47,053 nucleotides of DNA from Clostridiales bacterium (GCA_015056325.1 SVGL01000003.1:146927-193979), one strand, 5' to 3'. Counted from the first letter of the stretch, positions 34,076-42,585 are shown. The notes: a model not told the origin generated them from the letters alone. Numbers and translations are program-made.

Positions 34076-35319
34076 AAAAGTGGCTGATTTGTCTGCTGAC
34101 GGCGCTGCTGCTGGCCCTTCCTGCGGCGGCGGAAGAGCCGCCTGTCCGGGATGAAACCTGGTTTTATCCTATGCTGTATGTACCGGGCAGCCGGATGCAT
34201 CTGCTGACGGATGCGCAGCTGAAAACCATCGCTCAGCTGCCCAGCGAGGACGTCCACGCCCTGGTGGAAGCGATGTTCCTGGCGGCGACGGGCGTGGAGG
34301 AGAAGGCGGAAATCGACCTGTGGAAGACTTTCCACAGGCAGGAAGAGAAGGACGCCCGCAGCGCCGAAACCGCCGCCTACCGGGTGCTGACCCTGCCCTG
34401 GCTGCTGGAGGCCTACGCCCCAGGAAATCGTCCGGAATACCTGAAGGACGCCGACCCCATGACCGTCCGCCCGACGGCTACGCCCGTCCCGGCGCCTACC
34501 GCGACGCCGGTTCCCACCCCGGTGCCCACGGCAACCCCAGTCCCCGAGCAGACGCCCGAGCCCACCCCCACGGTGGAGCCTGCGGTAGTGTACACGGTGG
34601 AGGACAGTTGGGCGGCATTCGCGGAGAACCCCTTTGGCCAGGAATACCTGACGATGCTGGCGGAGCAGGGCGGCACGGATCTGGACAGCGCCATTGGCGT
34701 GATGCAGGCAGTCGTCCAGCGCTGGCTGGCGGAGATCGACCATGCCGACCTGGAGCGCATCAACAGCGACTACCAGCTTTGGCTGTACGCGCCGGCGACG
34801 CCCATTGACTACCCCGTGGCCCAGTGCCGTGACAACAGCTATTATCTGGATCACCTGCTCAACCGCAGGAGCAACCGGGCGGGCACGCTGTTTATCGACT
34901 ACCGTAACCTGCCGGATCTGAAGGACCCCAACACCCTCATCTATGGCCACCACATGCGGGACAGCAGCATGTTCCACAGCCTGACTGATTTCGAGACGCC
35001 CGGCTTCTTCCATGCCCATCCCTTCATGGTGGCGGTGCTGGCAAAGGAGATTTACGTGATCGAAATCTTCTCCGGCTATGTGACCGACAGCAGCGACCAC
35101 TGCTACGATGTGGCGATTTCTGATGAGGAAGACATGCGCAACTTTGTCGAGCGGGCGGAGCGTAAGTCCAACTTCGATGCCCATGTGGACATTAACTGCC
35201 GCAAGGATCGGCTTGTGACCCTTTCTACCTGTGCGTATAACTTCGAGAATGCGCGTTATGTCGCCATTGGCAGACTTGATCTGGCCTGGAAGAAGGACGT
35301 GTACCCCAAGGCGGAATGA
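34072..35319 (+). CDS. Class B sortase with N-terminal extension
   Basis: A 415-aa transpeptidase that should cut the TPHTG signal and attach the protein to peptidoglycan. It begins at the GTG at 34072 (GAGGAGG upstream) with a signal-like KKWLICLLTALLLALPAAA. An N-terminal helical region of about 110 residues and a Pro/Thr linker (TATPVPAPTATPVPTPVP) precede the sortase fold. Catalytic residues are His293 (IYGHHMRDSSMF), Cys387 (TLSTCAYNF) and Arg395 (ARYVAIGRL). The long extension and linker are unusual; class B sortases are typically 220-260 aa with an uncleaved anchor. It ends the operon at a strong terminator. Confidence 0.92.
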   Translation: MKKWLICLLTALLLALPAAAEEPPVRDETWFYPMLYVPGSRMHLLTDAQLKTIAQLPSEDVHALVEAMFLAATGVEEKAEIDLWKTFHRQEEKDARSAETAAYRVLTLPWLLEAYAPGNRPEYLKDADPMTVRPTATPVPAPTATPVPTPVPTATPVPEQTPEPTPTVEPAVVYTVEDSWAAFAENPFGQEYLTMLAEQGGTDLDSAIGVMQAVVQRWLAEIDHADLERINSDYQLWLYAPATPIDYPVAQCRDNSYYLDHLLNRRSNRAGTLFIDYRNLPDLKDPNTLIYGHHMRDSSMFHSLTDFETPGFFHAHPFMVAVLAKEIYVIEIFSGYVTDSSDHCYDVAISDEEDMRNFVERAERKSNFDAHVDINCRKDRLVTLSTCAYNFENARYVAIGRLDLAWKKDVYPKAE

Positions 35320-35328
35320 CACAAAAAG

Positions 35329-35358
35329 CGCCTGACTCCATTGAGAGTCAGGCGTTTT
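35329..35358. terminator. Bidirectional terminator between sortase and GH43 genes
   Basis: CGCCTGACTC (35329-35338) pairs with GAGTCAGGCG (35345-35354). TTTTC follows on the plus strand and CTTTTTG on the minus strand, so it serves both convergent genes. Confidence 0.92.
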
Positions 35359-35367
35359 CATGTGCGG

Positions 35368-36531
35368 TTACTCTGCCACACCCCAGAGGGCCTCGCCGTC
35401 GGGGGAGATGAGCGTGCAGGCGATCTTGTCGCCCTGGCGGTAGACGTAGCCGTCCCACTCCTTGCAGAACAGCGTCAGGCGGAGCTGCGTGCCCTGGTGG
35501 ATGGGCTGGGCGTCGGCGATGCAAACGGGACGCCCGTACACCACGCCGGTGTTGTAGCGGCACAGGTACACAAAGCGCCAATTTTCCGGCAGAGCGTCCA
35601 CCGGGGTGAGCGCGTGCTCATCCCGGGTAAGGGGCCAGGCCAGGCAGCGGCCCTCGTCGTTCAGCAGGAGCCGCCGTACCTGCAGGAAGGGCCTGCGCCG
35701 GTCGCCCTCAGGGCGGGCATGATGGACGATGTACAGCCCGGTATCATCCTGCATGAGGCTGTTGTGGCCGGTGGCCATTACGCCGGGGAGATCCGGCAGG
35801 TCGAAGTTGTAGCCGCCCACCAGTTTATCTCCGGGGACGTGGATGGGGTCGGGATCGGTCATCTCGTAGCCCTGGGCGTCCACGTAGGGGCCGGTCACGT
35901 CCTGCGAATAGGCCACGCGGATGTGATAATCCACGCCCAGATCGCCCCAGGAGGTGAAGAGCACATAGCGGCCGCGCTTTTCATCGTAGAAGCAATAGGC
36001 GCCCTCGCAGGCCTTGTGGCCGCCGGCGGCGATCAGCTTGCCCTCATCGAAGGCGTCGCGGAAGCCGTTCTCCTTCAGCGGCAGGATGCGGATGCCGCCG
36101 AAGAAGCTGCCGTAGATCAGCCAATCCTTGCCCTCGCGGTCAGCGATGACGCAGGGGTCGATGGCGTTGGCATGGTTGTGGTCGGGGCTGTGCTGGCTGG
36201 CGATCACATCCCCCAGATAGGTGAAGGGCCCCTTGGGGTCGGCGGCTTCCGCCAGGCCGATGACGCTTTGCGTCTTGCCGGGGCGGCTGGCGCAGCAGTA
36301 GAGCCGCCATATATCGCCGCGCTTGACTAGCTCCGGGGCCCAGAAGAACTTCGTGCCCACCAGGTTCGTGACGGACGCGGGCGTCTCCGGCAGCAGCGGG
36401 AAGGGCTCCGACCAGTTCACCAGATCGGGGGAAGTACGGGTCATTACGCCGGAGAAACGAAGATCGGTGCTCAGCCCCAGGTATTCGCCCTCCAGGGGGA
36501 TGATCAGCGGGTCATGAAAAGGTGCTCGCAT
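35368..36531 (-). CDS. Glycoside hydrolase family 43-like protein (arabinanase/xylosidase type)
   Basis: A 387-aa five-bladed beta-propeller glycosidase. The three acidic residues of GH43 are in place: Asp7 (FHDPLII, general base), Asp125 (NAIDPCVI, pKa modulator) and Glu176 (KACEGAYCFY, acid). The KFFWAPEL motif is the conserved WAPxL of the family. The C-terminal 100 residues form an extra beta domain. The preference between arabinan and xylan cannot be read. No signal peptide, so it acts on imported oligosaccharides in the cytoplasm or leaves by another route. GGAGGTC precedes the ATG. It is divergent from the SGNH hydrolase gene, and each has its own promoter. Confidence 0.85.
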   Translation of the reverse strand: MRAPFHDPLIIPLEGEYLGLSTDLRFSGVMTRTSPDLVNWSEPFPLLPETPASVTNLVGTKFFWAPELVKRGDIWRLYCCASRPGKTQSVIGLAEAADPKGPFTYLGDVIASQHSPDHNHANAIDPCVIADREGKDWLIYGSFFGGIRILPLKENGFRDAFDEGKLIAAGGHKACEGAYCFYDEKRGRYVLFTSWGDLGVDYHIRVAYSQDVTGPYVDAQGYEMTDPDPIHVPGDKLVGGYNFDLPDLPGVMATGHNSLMQDDTGLYIVHHARPEGDRRRPFLQVRRLLLNDEGRCLAWPLTRDEHALTPVDALPENWRFVYLCRYNTGVVYGRPVCIADAQPIHQGTQLRLTLFCKEWDGYVYRQGDKIACTLISPDGEALWGVAE

Positions 36532-36570
36532 GGGGAGACCTCCTTGATAACGATTGCGCTTGATACATTC

Positions 36571-36599
36571 ATTATACCTGCAGGCGGAGCGGCTGTCAA
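36571..36599 (-). promoter_or_regulatory. Consensus promoter of the GH43 gene
   Basis: On the minus strand a perfect TTGACA (36594-36599), 17-base spacer, perfect TATAAT (36571-36576). Confidence 0.93.
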
Positions 36600-36627
36600 C
36601 GTTGGATGCGGTGACGGCTTTTTTCTA

Positions 36628-36656
36628 TTCCCAATTGGCGCGGAGTGTGCTATAAT
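36628..36656 (+). promoter_or_regulatory. Promoter of the SGNH hydrolase operon
   Basis: TATAAT at 36651-36656; the -35 position 17 bases upstream holds TTCCCA (36628-36633), a weak match. Confidence 0.6.
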
Positions 36657-36689
36657 CAATAAGATACCACGATCACGGAGGATGCCAAC

Positions 36690-37817
36690 ATGCCTACTTG
36701 CCATTGGGCCAGCATCTGGGGCAACGCCGTCTCCATTGCGGAGAATCGTCCCGAGCGCTATGCCAGAAATATCACCATCCGCTACCCCATCCGTGTGCCC
36801 TTTGACGGGTCTGCGCTGCGCCTGACCTTCGACAACTACTGCGGCACCGAGCCCATTACCATCAACAAGACCACGCTGCTGGTGCGCGGCACTTTCGTTT
36901 CCGTGACCTTCGGCGGCGAGCGGACCGTCACCATTGGAGAAGGGGCGAACGTCACCTGCGACCCGGTGGAGGTGGAACTCTATGCCGGTGAGACGGTGTA
37001 TGTCAGCTTCTACCTCAAGGACTTCACCCTCATGCGGTCGGTGGTGTTCACCTGCGGCAAGCTGAGTGGCGGACTCTATGCCAATGGCGACGAGACCGAA
37101 ACCGTCGATATTGACATCAACACCTCCCGTGCGACGAAGCTGAACTACTTCCTGTCCAATGTGTCCATCCTGACCGCGCAGGAGAACAGGACCATCGTCT
37201 GCTACGGCGACTCCATCACCGCCCAGGACTGGCCCGACGACCTGCAGCTCCGCTGTGCCCGCAAGGGCTTCAACCGCACGGCGATTATCCGCCGCGCCGC
37301 CAGCGGAACCCGCATCCTCCGCGAGTATTCCTGCCTGACATACGAGAGCTACGGCCTGATGGGTAGTCGTCGTTTCCAGCATGAGGTGCCCACCGACGGT
37401 GCAGACGCGGTCATCATCCAGCAGGGTATCAACGACATTATCCACCCGGTGGGGGAGGAGGTCAATATCTTCCGCCCCATGAGCGACCTGCCTACGGTGG
37501 AGGAGCTGATCGACGGGCTGAAAACCTACATCGCCCAGGCGCGGGAGATGGGGCTGAAGGTCTACGTGGGCACGCTGATCCCCATGGGCGGCTGGCGCAC
37601 GGATGCGCCCTTCCGCCAGGAGATGCGCCATGCGTACAATGATTTCATCCGCACGACCGACCTGATCGACGGCTGCATTGACTTTGACGCAGCCCTGCGC
37701 GATCCGGACAGGCCTGACTGGTTCCTGCCGGAATATGACTCCGGCGACCATCTGCACCCGTCGAAGAAGGGTTACGAGCGCATGGCGGCGGAGGTGCCGG
37801 AGGAGCTGCTGAGATGA
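36690..37817 (+). CDS. SGNH/GDSL-family hydrolase
   Basis: A 375-aa protein with an N-terminal beta-sandwich (about 1-160) and a C-terminal SGNH esterase domain. Block I is CYGDSITAQ with nucleophile Ser175, the Gly block lies in AASGTRI, the Asn block is GINDI and the catalytic pair is Asp353/His356 in SGDHLHPSKKGY. The architecture resembles rhamnogalacturonan acetylesterase-like or other carbohydrate esterases. No signal peptide is seen. GGAGG sits seven bases before the ATG. The stop overlaps the start of the permease by 4 bp (ATGA). With the divergent GH43 gene it may form a small sugar-utilisation patch, which is inference. Confidence 0.87.
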   Translation: MPTCHWASIWGNAVSIAENRPERYARNITIRYPIRVPFDGSALRLTFDNYCGTEPITINKTTLLVRGTFVSVTFGGERTVTIGEGANVTCDPVEVELYAGETVYVSFYLKDFTLMRSVVFTCGKLSGGLYANGDETETVDIDINTSRATKLNYFLSNVSILTAQENRTIVCYGDSITAQDWPDDLQLRCARKGFNRTAIIRRAASGTRILREYSCLTYESYGLMGSRRFQHEVPTDGADAVIIQQGINDIIHPVGEEVNIFRPMSDLPTVEELIDGLKTYIAQAREMGLKVYVGTLIPMGGWRTDAPFRQEMRHAYNDFIRTTDLIDGCIDFDAALRDPDRPDWFLPEYDSGDHLHPSKKGYERMAAEVPEELLR

Positions 37818-38923
37818 AAAAGATCCTGCATTATTTCAAGCACGAGGTCGTCCTGACCGTCGCGCTGATCGCCGCCCTTGCTTCCTTCCTGCTGGTGCCG
37901 CCGGGAGCGCATACCCTCGCGGGCATCGACACGACAACCCTGCTGATGTTATTCTCCCTGATGACCATCGTGGCGGGCTTCCGGCACATGGGCGCGTTTG
38001 ACAAGCTGGCAGGCGCAGTGACGAGCCGCATCCACACTTTGCGCGGCCTCGCCATGACGCTGACCACGGCCTGCTTCCTGCTGGCGATGGTCGCCACCAA
38101 CGATGTGGCGCTGATCACCCTGGTGCCATTCACCCTGCTGCTGATGCAGAGCGCGAAGATTCAGCACCTCACCCTGACCGTGGTGCTGGAAACCATCGCC
38201 GCCAACCTGGGCAGCATGGTCACGCCCATCGGCAACCCGCAGAATCTGTACCTGTACTCCTCCGGCAAGCTGGATGCGCTGGCCTTTCCAGCGCTGACCT
38301 GGCCCTATGCGGCGCTGGCTTTTGCGATGCTGATGGCCTGCTGCCTGCTGATTCCCGCGGAGAAGATCGCCTCGTCCGCCGCCTCTGAGGAGCGGCTGCC
38401 TACCCGCAAGCTCTGGCTGTACGCGGCGCTGGCGGTGATCGCGCTGCTGGCGCTGATGGAGGTCATCCCTGCGTGGGCGCTGGCCGTCGTGGTGGCTGTG
38501 GCGGTGTTCGCGGCGGACAGGCAGGTGCTGAAGCAGGTGGATTACACGCTGCTGGCGACCTTTGTGTGCTTCTTTGTGTTCGTGGCGTCGGTGAAGGCCT
38601 ACGCGCCCATCTCCGCCTGGCTGGAGGGGCTGATGGCGGCTTCGCCGCTGGTGACGAGCATGCTTGCCAGCCAGGTCATCAGCAACGTGCCGGCATGTCT
38701 GCTGCTCTCGCCCTTCACGGGGGATACCTCTGCGCTGATGCTGGGCGTCAACCTGGGCGGCCTGGGTACGCTGGTGGCCTCCCTGGCGAGCCTCATCTCC
38801 TTCCGCCTGTACGGCGCGGCGCCTGGGGCGAAGAAGGGCCTCTTCATGGGCGTGTTCACCGCGCTGAACGTGCTTTTCCTGGCAGCGATGCTGCTGCTGG
38901 CATGGGCGCTGGGTGCGATTTGA
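37814..38923 (+). CDS. Anion permease of the ArsB/NhaD/citrate-transporter superfamily
   Basis: A 369-aa integral membrane protein with about ten hydrophobic helices. The signature loops are TNDVALITLVPF and GSMVTPIGNPQNLYLY in the first half and SQVISNVPACLLLSPF with LGGLGTLVASLASLISF in the second, the inverted-repeat pairs of the IT superfamily (SLC13/ArsB-like). Substrate may be a dicarboxylate or another anion. It is translationally coupled to the SGNH hydrolase through a 4-bp overlap. Being on the small side of the family, it lacks the cytoplasmic TrkA-C domains found in some members. Confidence 0.87.
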   Translation: MKKILHYFKHEVVLTVALIAALASFLLVPPGAHTLAGIDTTTLLMLFSLMTIVAGFRHMGAFDKLAGAVTSRIHTLRGLAMTLTTACFLLAMVATNDVALITLVPFTLLLMQSAKIQHLTLTVVLETIAANLGSMVTPIGNPQNLYLYSSGKLDALAFPALTWPYAALAFAMLMACCLLIPAEKIASSAASEERLPTRKLWLYAALAVIALLALMEVIPAWALAVVVAVAVFAADRQVLKQVDYTLLATFVCFFVFVASVKAYAPISAWLEGLMAASPLVTSMLASQVISNVPACLLLSPFTGDTSALMLGVNLGGLGTLVASLASLISFRLYGAAPGAKKGLFMGVFTALNVLFLAAMLLLAWALGAI

Positions 38924-38936
38924 CAAAACGAATACA

Positions 38937-38972
38937 AAAAATGCAAGCTGGCACAGGTAAAATTGCATTTTT
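38937..38972 (+). terminator. Inverted repeat with flanking A and T runs after the permease
   Basis: AAAAATGCAA (38937-38946) is the exact inverse of TTGCATTTTT (38963-38972). It fits a terminator for the permease operon; it also lies just upstream of the regulator's promoter and could be an operator. Confidence 0.55.
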
Positions 38973-38984
38973 ACGGTACTTCGC

Positions 38985-39013
38985 TTGCAAAAATGGCGGA
39001 AATCCGATATAAT
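38985..39013 (+). promoter_or_regulatory. Promoter of the RpiR-type regulator
   Basis: TTGCAA (38985-38990), 17-base spacer, TATAAT (39008-39013); transcription start expected near 39020. Confidence 0.85.
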
Positions 39014-39079
39014 GTCTGTCATGCGAGCCATGGGCGTGCTATGTGCTCAAAGGCATTACAGAGATCAGGAGTAACCGCC

Positions 39080-39952
39080 ATGCAGGATATGCAGGATATG
39101 ATCGACCGGCTGAACCAGTCGGGCAAGCGCCTTTCGAAGGGTCACCGGAAGATTGCGCAGTATATTGTTGAGCACTACGACAAGGCCGTGTTCATGACCG
39201 CCAGCAAGCTGGGCGAGAGCGTGGGCGTGAGCGAATCCACCGTGGTGCGCTTTGCCTCTGCGATGGGATACGAGGGCTACCCTCAGCTGCAGCGAAGCCT
39301 GCAGGAGCTGGTCAGCCACCGCCTTACCGCCAATCAGCGCTTTGAGATGTCCACGGAGATCGATCCCCGTGAGGCGCTGAACGTGGTGCTCAAGAGCGAC
39401 GTGCAGAACCTGCGCGCCACCATGGAGCAGATGGACGAAACCGTCTTTGAGGACGTGGTGAACCGCCTCCTCTCCGCCCGGGCGATTTATGTCATGGGCC
39501 TGCGCTCTGCGGCCCCGCTGGCACAGTTCATGGGCTATTACCTCAACTACATTTTTGACAATGTGCACCTGGTGTCCTCCGGTGCGACGGACGTGTTCGA
39601 GGAGATCTCCAAGCTGAAGGAAAACGACGTCCTGGTGGGCATCTCCTTCCCCCGGTATTCCAGCCGCACGCTGGAGGCTATGCGCTTTGCCAAGCGCTGC
39701 GGCGCCCAGGTGGTGGCCATCACCGACGGCCCCATGTCCCCTCTGGCGGACATGGCTGACGCGACCCTCACCGCCCGTACGGACATGGCGTCCTTCGTGG
39801 ACAGCCTGGCTGCCCCGCTGTCGCTGATCAACGCGCTGCTGGTGGCCCTGGGATTGCACCGCAAGGAGGCGCTGAAGGAGCACTTCCGCCAGCTGGAATC
39901 CATCTGGGAGACCTACGAGGTGTATCTGGAGGAAACAAATCGAAATGCATAA
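39080..39952 (+). CDS. MurR/RpiR family transcriptional regulator
   Basis: A 290-aa regulator. The N-terminal HTH_6 domain is recognised by LSKGHRKIAQYIVEHYDKAVFM-type sequence (seen as RLSKGHRKIAQYIVEHY) and SVGVSESTVVRFASAMGYEG. The C-terminal SIS domain (about 115-270: RAIYVMGLRSAAPLAQF, VLVGISFPRYSSRTL, ITDGPMSPL) binds a phosphosugar. The ATG at 39080 follows CAGGAGT; the open frame continues upstream past the promoter, which rules out longer starts. Its stop overlaps the following flavoprotein gene by 8 bp. Target genes are not evident; the preceding sugar-related operon is a candidate. Confidence 0.9.
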   Translation: MQDMQDMIDRLNQSGKRLSKGHRKIAQYIVEHYDKAVFMTASKLGESVGVSESTVVRFASAMGYEGYPQLQRSLQELVSHRLTANQRFEMSTEIDPREALNVVLKSDVQNLRATMEQMDETVFEDVVNRLLSARAIYVMGLRSAAPLAQFMGYYLNYIFDNVHLVSSGATDVFEEISKLKENDVLVGISFPRYSSRTLEAMRFAKRCGAQVVAITDGPMSPLADMADATLTARTDMASFVDSLAAPLSLINALLVALGLHRKEALKEHFRQLESIWETYEVYLEETNRNA

Positions 39953-41183
39953 CATCCTCATCATCGGCGGCGGCGCGGCCGGCATGATGGCAGCGATTTT
40001 CGCGGCCCGGACCGGCGGCAATGTGACGTTGCTGGAGCGCAATGAGAAACTGGGCAAGAAGGTGTACATCACCGGCAAGGGCCGCTGCAACGTCACCAAC
40101 GACTGCACGCTGGACGAGTTCATGCGGGAGGTGCCGCGCAATCCGCGGTTCCTGTACTCGGCACTTTCCTACTTCGGCCCCCAGCACATGATGGAGCTGC
40201 TGGAGGACGGCGGCTGCCCCGTGGTCGTGCAGCGCGGACGGCGCGTTTTCCCCGCCACGGAGAAGGCCTCTGACGTCACCCGCACGCTGGAGAAGCTCAT
40301 GCGGGAACTCGGTGTACGCATCGTCTACGGCGCACGGGTGAAGGAAATCCGCACCGAGGACGGCGCAGTCGCCGGCGTGGAGCTGATGGATGGCCGTATC
40401 CTTGACGGCGACCGGGTGATCATCGCCACGGGCGGACTGTCCTGCCCGCTGACCGGCTCCACCGGCGACGGCTACCGCATGGCGGAAAGCCTCGGCCATG
40501 CCGTCACGCCCCGGAGCGCGGTGCTCTCCGCCATTGAGACAGTGGAGACCTGGCCCGGCGAGCTGATGGGCCTGAGCCTGCGCAACGTCACCCTGACGAT
40601 GAAGAAGGGCAAGAAGACCCTGTATTCCGAGCTGGGCGAGATGCTGTTCACCCACTTCGGCGTGTCCGGGCCGCTGGTGCTGACCGCAAGCTGCCATCTG
40701 CCGGACAACCTGGCGGATGCGCAGGTCACGCTGAACCTGAAGCCCGGCCTCACCCGCGAGCAGCTGGATGCGCGCTTGCAGCGGGACTTCGACGACAACA
40801 GCCGCAAGATGCTGCGCAGCGTCCTGCCGGGTCTGCTGCCCGCCCGCCTGGCGGAGCTGTTCCCTGCCCTGTGCGGCGTGGACGGCGACAAGGTCTGCGC
40901 GCAGATCACCCGCGAGGAGCGGGAGATCATTGCCGACAAGGTGCAAAACCTGCCCCTGACACTCAAGAAGCTGGCCCCCATCGAGGAGGCCATCGTCACC
41001 CGCGGCGGCGTGAGCGTGAAGGAGATCGACCCCTCCACCATGGAGAGCAAGCTGGTTTCCGGCCTGTACTTCGCGGGCGAGGTGATCGACGTGGACGCGC
41101 ACACCGGCGGCTACAATCTGCAGATTGCCTGGGCAACCGGCGCGCTGGCGGGTACCTGCGCGGCGGAGGAGCCGTTTATCTGA
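39945..41183 (+). CDS. BaiN/HI0933-family FAD-dependent oxidoreductase
   Basis: A 412-aa flavoprotein. The N-terminus carries the dinucleotide-binding motif IIGGGAAGMMAAIFAA followed by LLERNEKLGKKVYITGKGRC, the family hallmark. The second FAD element is RVIIATGGLS, and the C-terminal signature SGLYFAGEVIDVDAHTGGYN is present. HI0933-like proteins include the bile-acid reductase BaiN, but most members have no known substrate, so only the family is claimed. The start lies inside the regulator gene (8-bp overlap), so both are co-transcribed. A palindromic repeat begins two bases after the stop. Confidence 0.92.
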   Translation: MHNILIIGGGAAGMMAAIFAARTGGNVTLLERNEKLGKKVYITGKGRCNVTNDCTLDEFMREVPRNPRFLYSALSYFGPQHMMELLEDGGCPVVVQRGRRVFPATEKASDVTRTLEKLMRELGVRIVYGARVKEIRTEDGAVAGVELMDGRILDGDRVIIATGGLSCPLTGSTGDGYRMAESLGHAVTPRSAVLSAIETVETWPGELMGLSLRNVTLTMKKGKKTLYSELGEMLFTHFGVSGPLVLTASCHLPDNLADAQVTLNLKPGLTREQLDARLQRDFDDNSRKMLRSVLPGLLPARLAELFPALCGVDGDKVCAQITREEREIIADKVQNLPLTLKKLAPIEEAIVTRGGVSVKEIDPSTMESKLVSGLYFAGEVIDVDAHTGGYNLQIAWATGALAGTCAAEEPFI

Positions 41184-41184
41184 G

Positions 41185-41245
41185 GATTTCGCGTCTGCGG
41201 ACGCGACCAAAGGGCTTTCCGATCGCCCTTTGGAAACCTTCGGGG
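41185..41245 (+). repeat. Palindromic repeat, copy 1
   Basis: Two adjacent hairpins, CGCGTC-tgcg-GACGCG (41190-41205) and CCAAAGGGC/GCCCTTTGG (41207-41233), then AAACCTTCGGGG. It begins two bases after the stop of the flavoprotein gene. Copy 3 is the same sequence inverted with one mismatch in about 60 bases. Confidence 0.92.
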
Positions 41246-41288
41246 AAGTACCATTTGTTTATAACGACAAATTAGGGAGATTAACGAC

Positions 41289-42287
41289 TTGAACTACATT
41301 GTGGTGGACCTGGAATGGAATCAGCCGATGTCCTTTGACTCGCATGTGTACCGCGAGGTGGGGGACAGGCTGATCTTTGAGATGATTCAGATCGGCGCGG
41401 TGAAGGTCGGGGAGAACTTCGAGGTGGTGGATTCCATCTCCATCCCGATCAGGCCGACGCATTATGTGAAGATCCATCCCCGCATCCGCAAGATCACCCA
41501 GCTGGGCGCGGAGGAGCTGGCGGACGCACCCCAGTTCCTGGAGGCGATGGATCAGTTTGCGGCCTGGTGCGGCGAGGATTACACGCTGCTCACCTGGGGC
41601 TGCGACGACGTGAGCGTGCTGAAGCAGAACATGGATTTCTTCGGCTGCAAGGTCGAACTTCCCCCGCTGTGCGACATCCAGCGGCTGTTCTCCGACGTGC
41701 ACAAGTGCAAGGAACGCAAGGGCCTCAAGGCGGCCATGGAAATGCTGAACATCCAGCCCGACGAGAGCCGCTACTTCCACAATGCCCTGCACGACGCCTA
41801 CTACACCGCGCTGGTGTTCGCGACCCTGCCCAACCCGCAGGACGTGCTCAAGTACCCCCAGCAGCCCAAGCTGCTCATCCACTCTGACAAGCGCCAGCGT
41901 CAGGACGGCCAGCACTTTGACACCGTCCGCGAGGCCTTCGACAGCGAGTTTGCCCATGTGCTGCGCTGCCCCGTCTGCGGCAAGAAGGTCACCCTGGACG
42001 AGGGAGGCTATGTGCGCCAGACGGCGGATAAGTACATCGGCCTGGCCAAGTGCAGTCACCACGGGCTGCTGCTGATCCGCGTGCGGCTGCGTCCCCAGCA
42101 GGGCGGCGGCCTTAACATGAGCATGACGCTGGCCAAGGCGGCTCCCAGCAACCGGGCCTACGTCAACACCAAGCGCGTGCAGATGCTCCAGCGCGACGCG
42201 GAATACGAGCAGGAGCATGGCCATCCCCGCGACCTGGACAAGGAGCTGCGGATGGTGGAGAGAAGCTCCATGCCCTTTGAGGATTGA
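41289..42287 (+). CDS. DnaQ-like 3'-5' exonuclease with C-terminal zinc ribbon
   Basis: A 332-aa protein with a DEDDh exonuclease domain (1-180): Asp7 and Glu9 in VVDLEWN, the middle Asp in LLTWGCDDVSVL, and HNALHDAYYTA with the final His and Asp. It resembles KapD and ERI-1-like exonucleases. A second part holds CPVCGKK and, about 35 residues later, CSHHG, a probable zinc-binding site. The start is a TTG at 41289, nine bases after GGGAG; no ATG or GTG is placed as well. The gene ends in SSMPFED, a sequence that appears again 157 bp downstream after a repeat element. Confidence 0.87.
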   Translation: MNYIVVDLEWNQPMSFDSHVYREVGDRLIFEMIQIGAVKVGENFEVVDSISIPIRPTHYVKIHPRIRKITQLGAEELADAPQFLEAMDQFAAWCGEDYTLLTWGCDDVSVLKQNMDFFGCKVELPPLCDIQRLFSDVHKCKERKGLKAAMEMLNIQPDESRYFHNALHDAYYTALVFATLPNPQDVLKYPQQPKLLIHSDKRQRQDGQHFDTVREAFDSEFAHVLRCPVCGKKVTLDEGGYVRQTADKYIGLAKCSHHGLLLIRVRLRPQQGGGLNMSMTLAKAAPSNRAYVNTKRVQMLQRDAEYEQEHGHPRDLDKELRMVERSSMPFED

Positions 42288-42444
42288 GCGTTTCGCCTCT
42301 GCAGAGGCGACCAAAGGGCTTTCCGTCATCCAACATCGCTTGAAGCTTTGCCTTCGGCAACTCCCCACCGGGGAGCCGCTTTGGCACGATGCCCTTTGGA
42401 AACCTTCGGGGTGCACCTTACACTCCATGCCCTTCGAAGATTGA
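42266..42444 (+). repeat. Palindromic repeat copy 2 flanked by a 22-bp direct repeat of the gene end
   Basis: The repeat (42290-42411) has the same outer stems as copy 1 (CGCCTCT-gc-AGAGGCG and CCAAAGGGC/GCCCTTTGG), but about 70 nt with two more hairpins (TTGCC/GGCAA, CTCCCC/GGGGAG) replace the 9-nt loop. It is bracketed by CTCCATGCCCTTtGAgGATTGA at 42266-42287 and its near copy at 42423-42444 (20 of 22 bases), so the last codons and stop of the exonuclease gene are duplicated. Confidence 0.85.
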
Positions 42445-42457
42445 ATTGAATGAAAAA

Positions 42458-42498
42458 GGTCGTCCGTCCCATAAGCTGAGGGGACGGACGGCCTTTTT
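42458..42498 (+). terminator. Strong terminator after the exonuclease gene
   Basis: GGTCGTCCGTCCC (42458-42470) pairs with GGGACGGACGGCC (42481-42493, one G-U), followed by TTTTTG. Confidence 0.93.
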
Positions 42499-42516
42499 GT
42501 GAAAGAAAAGACTTTG

Positions 42517-42545
42517 GTGACAAAAGGCGCAAAATGTGATAAAAT
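42517..42545 (+). promoter_or_regulatory. Promoter of the nucleoside kinase gene
   Basis: GTGACA (42517-42522), 17-base spacer, TAAAAT (42540-42545); both boxes are one base from consensus. Confidence 0.75.
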
Positions 42546-42585
42546 ATCTCTACTGCGATGCAACAATTGAACAGGAGGTGCTGCG

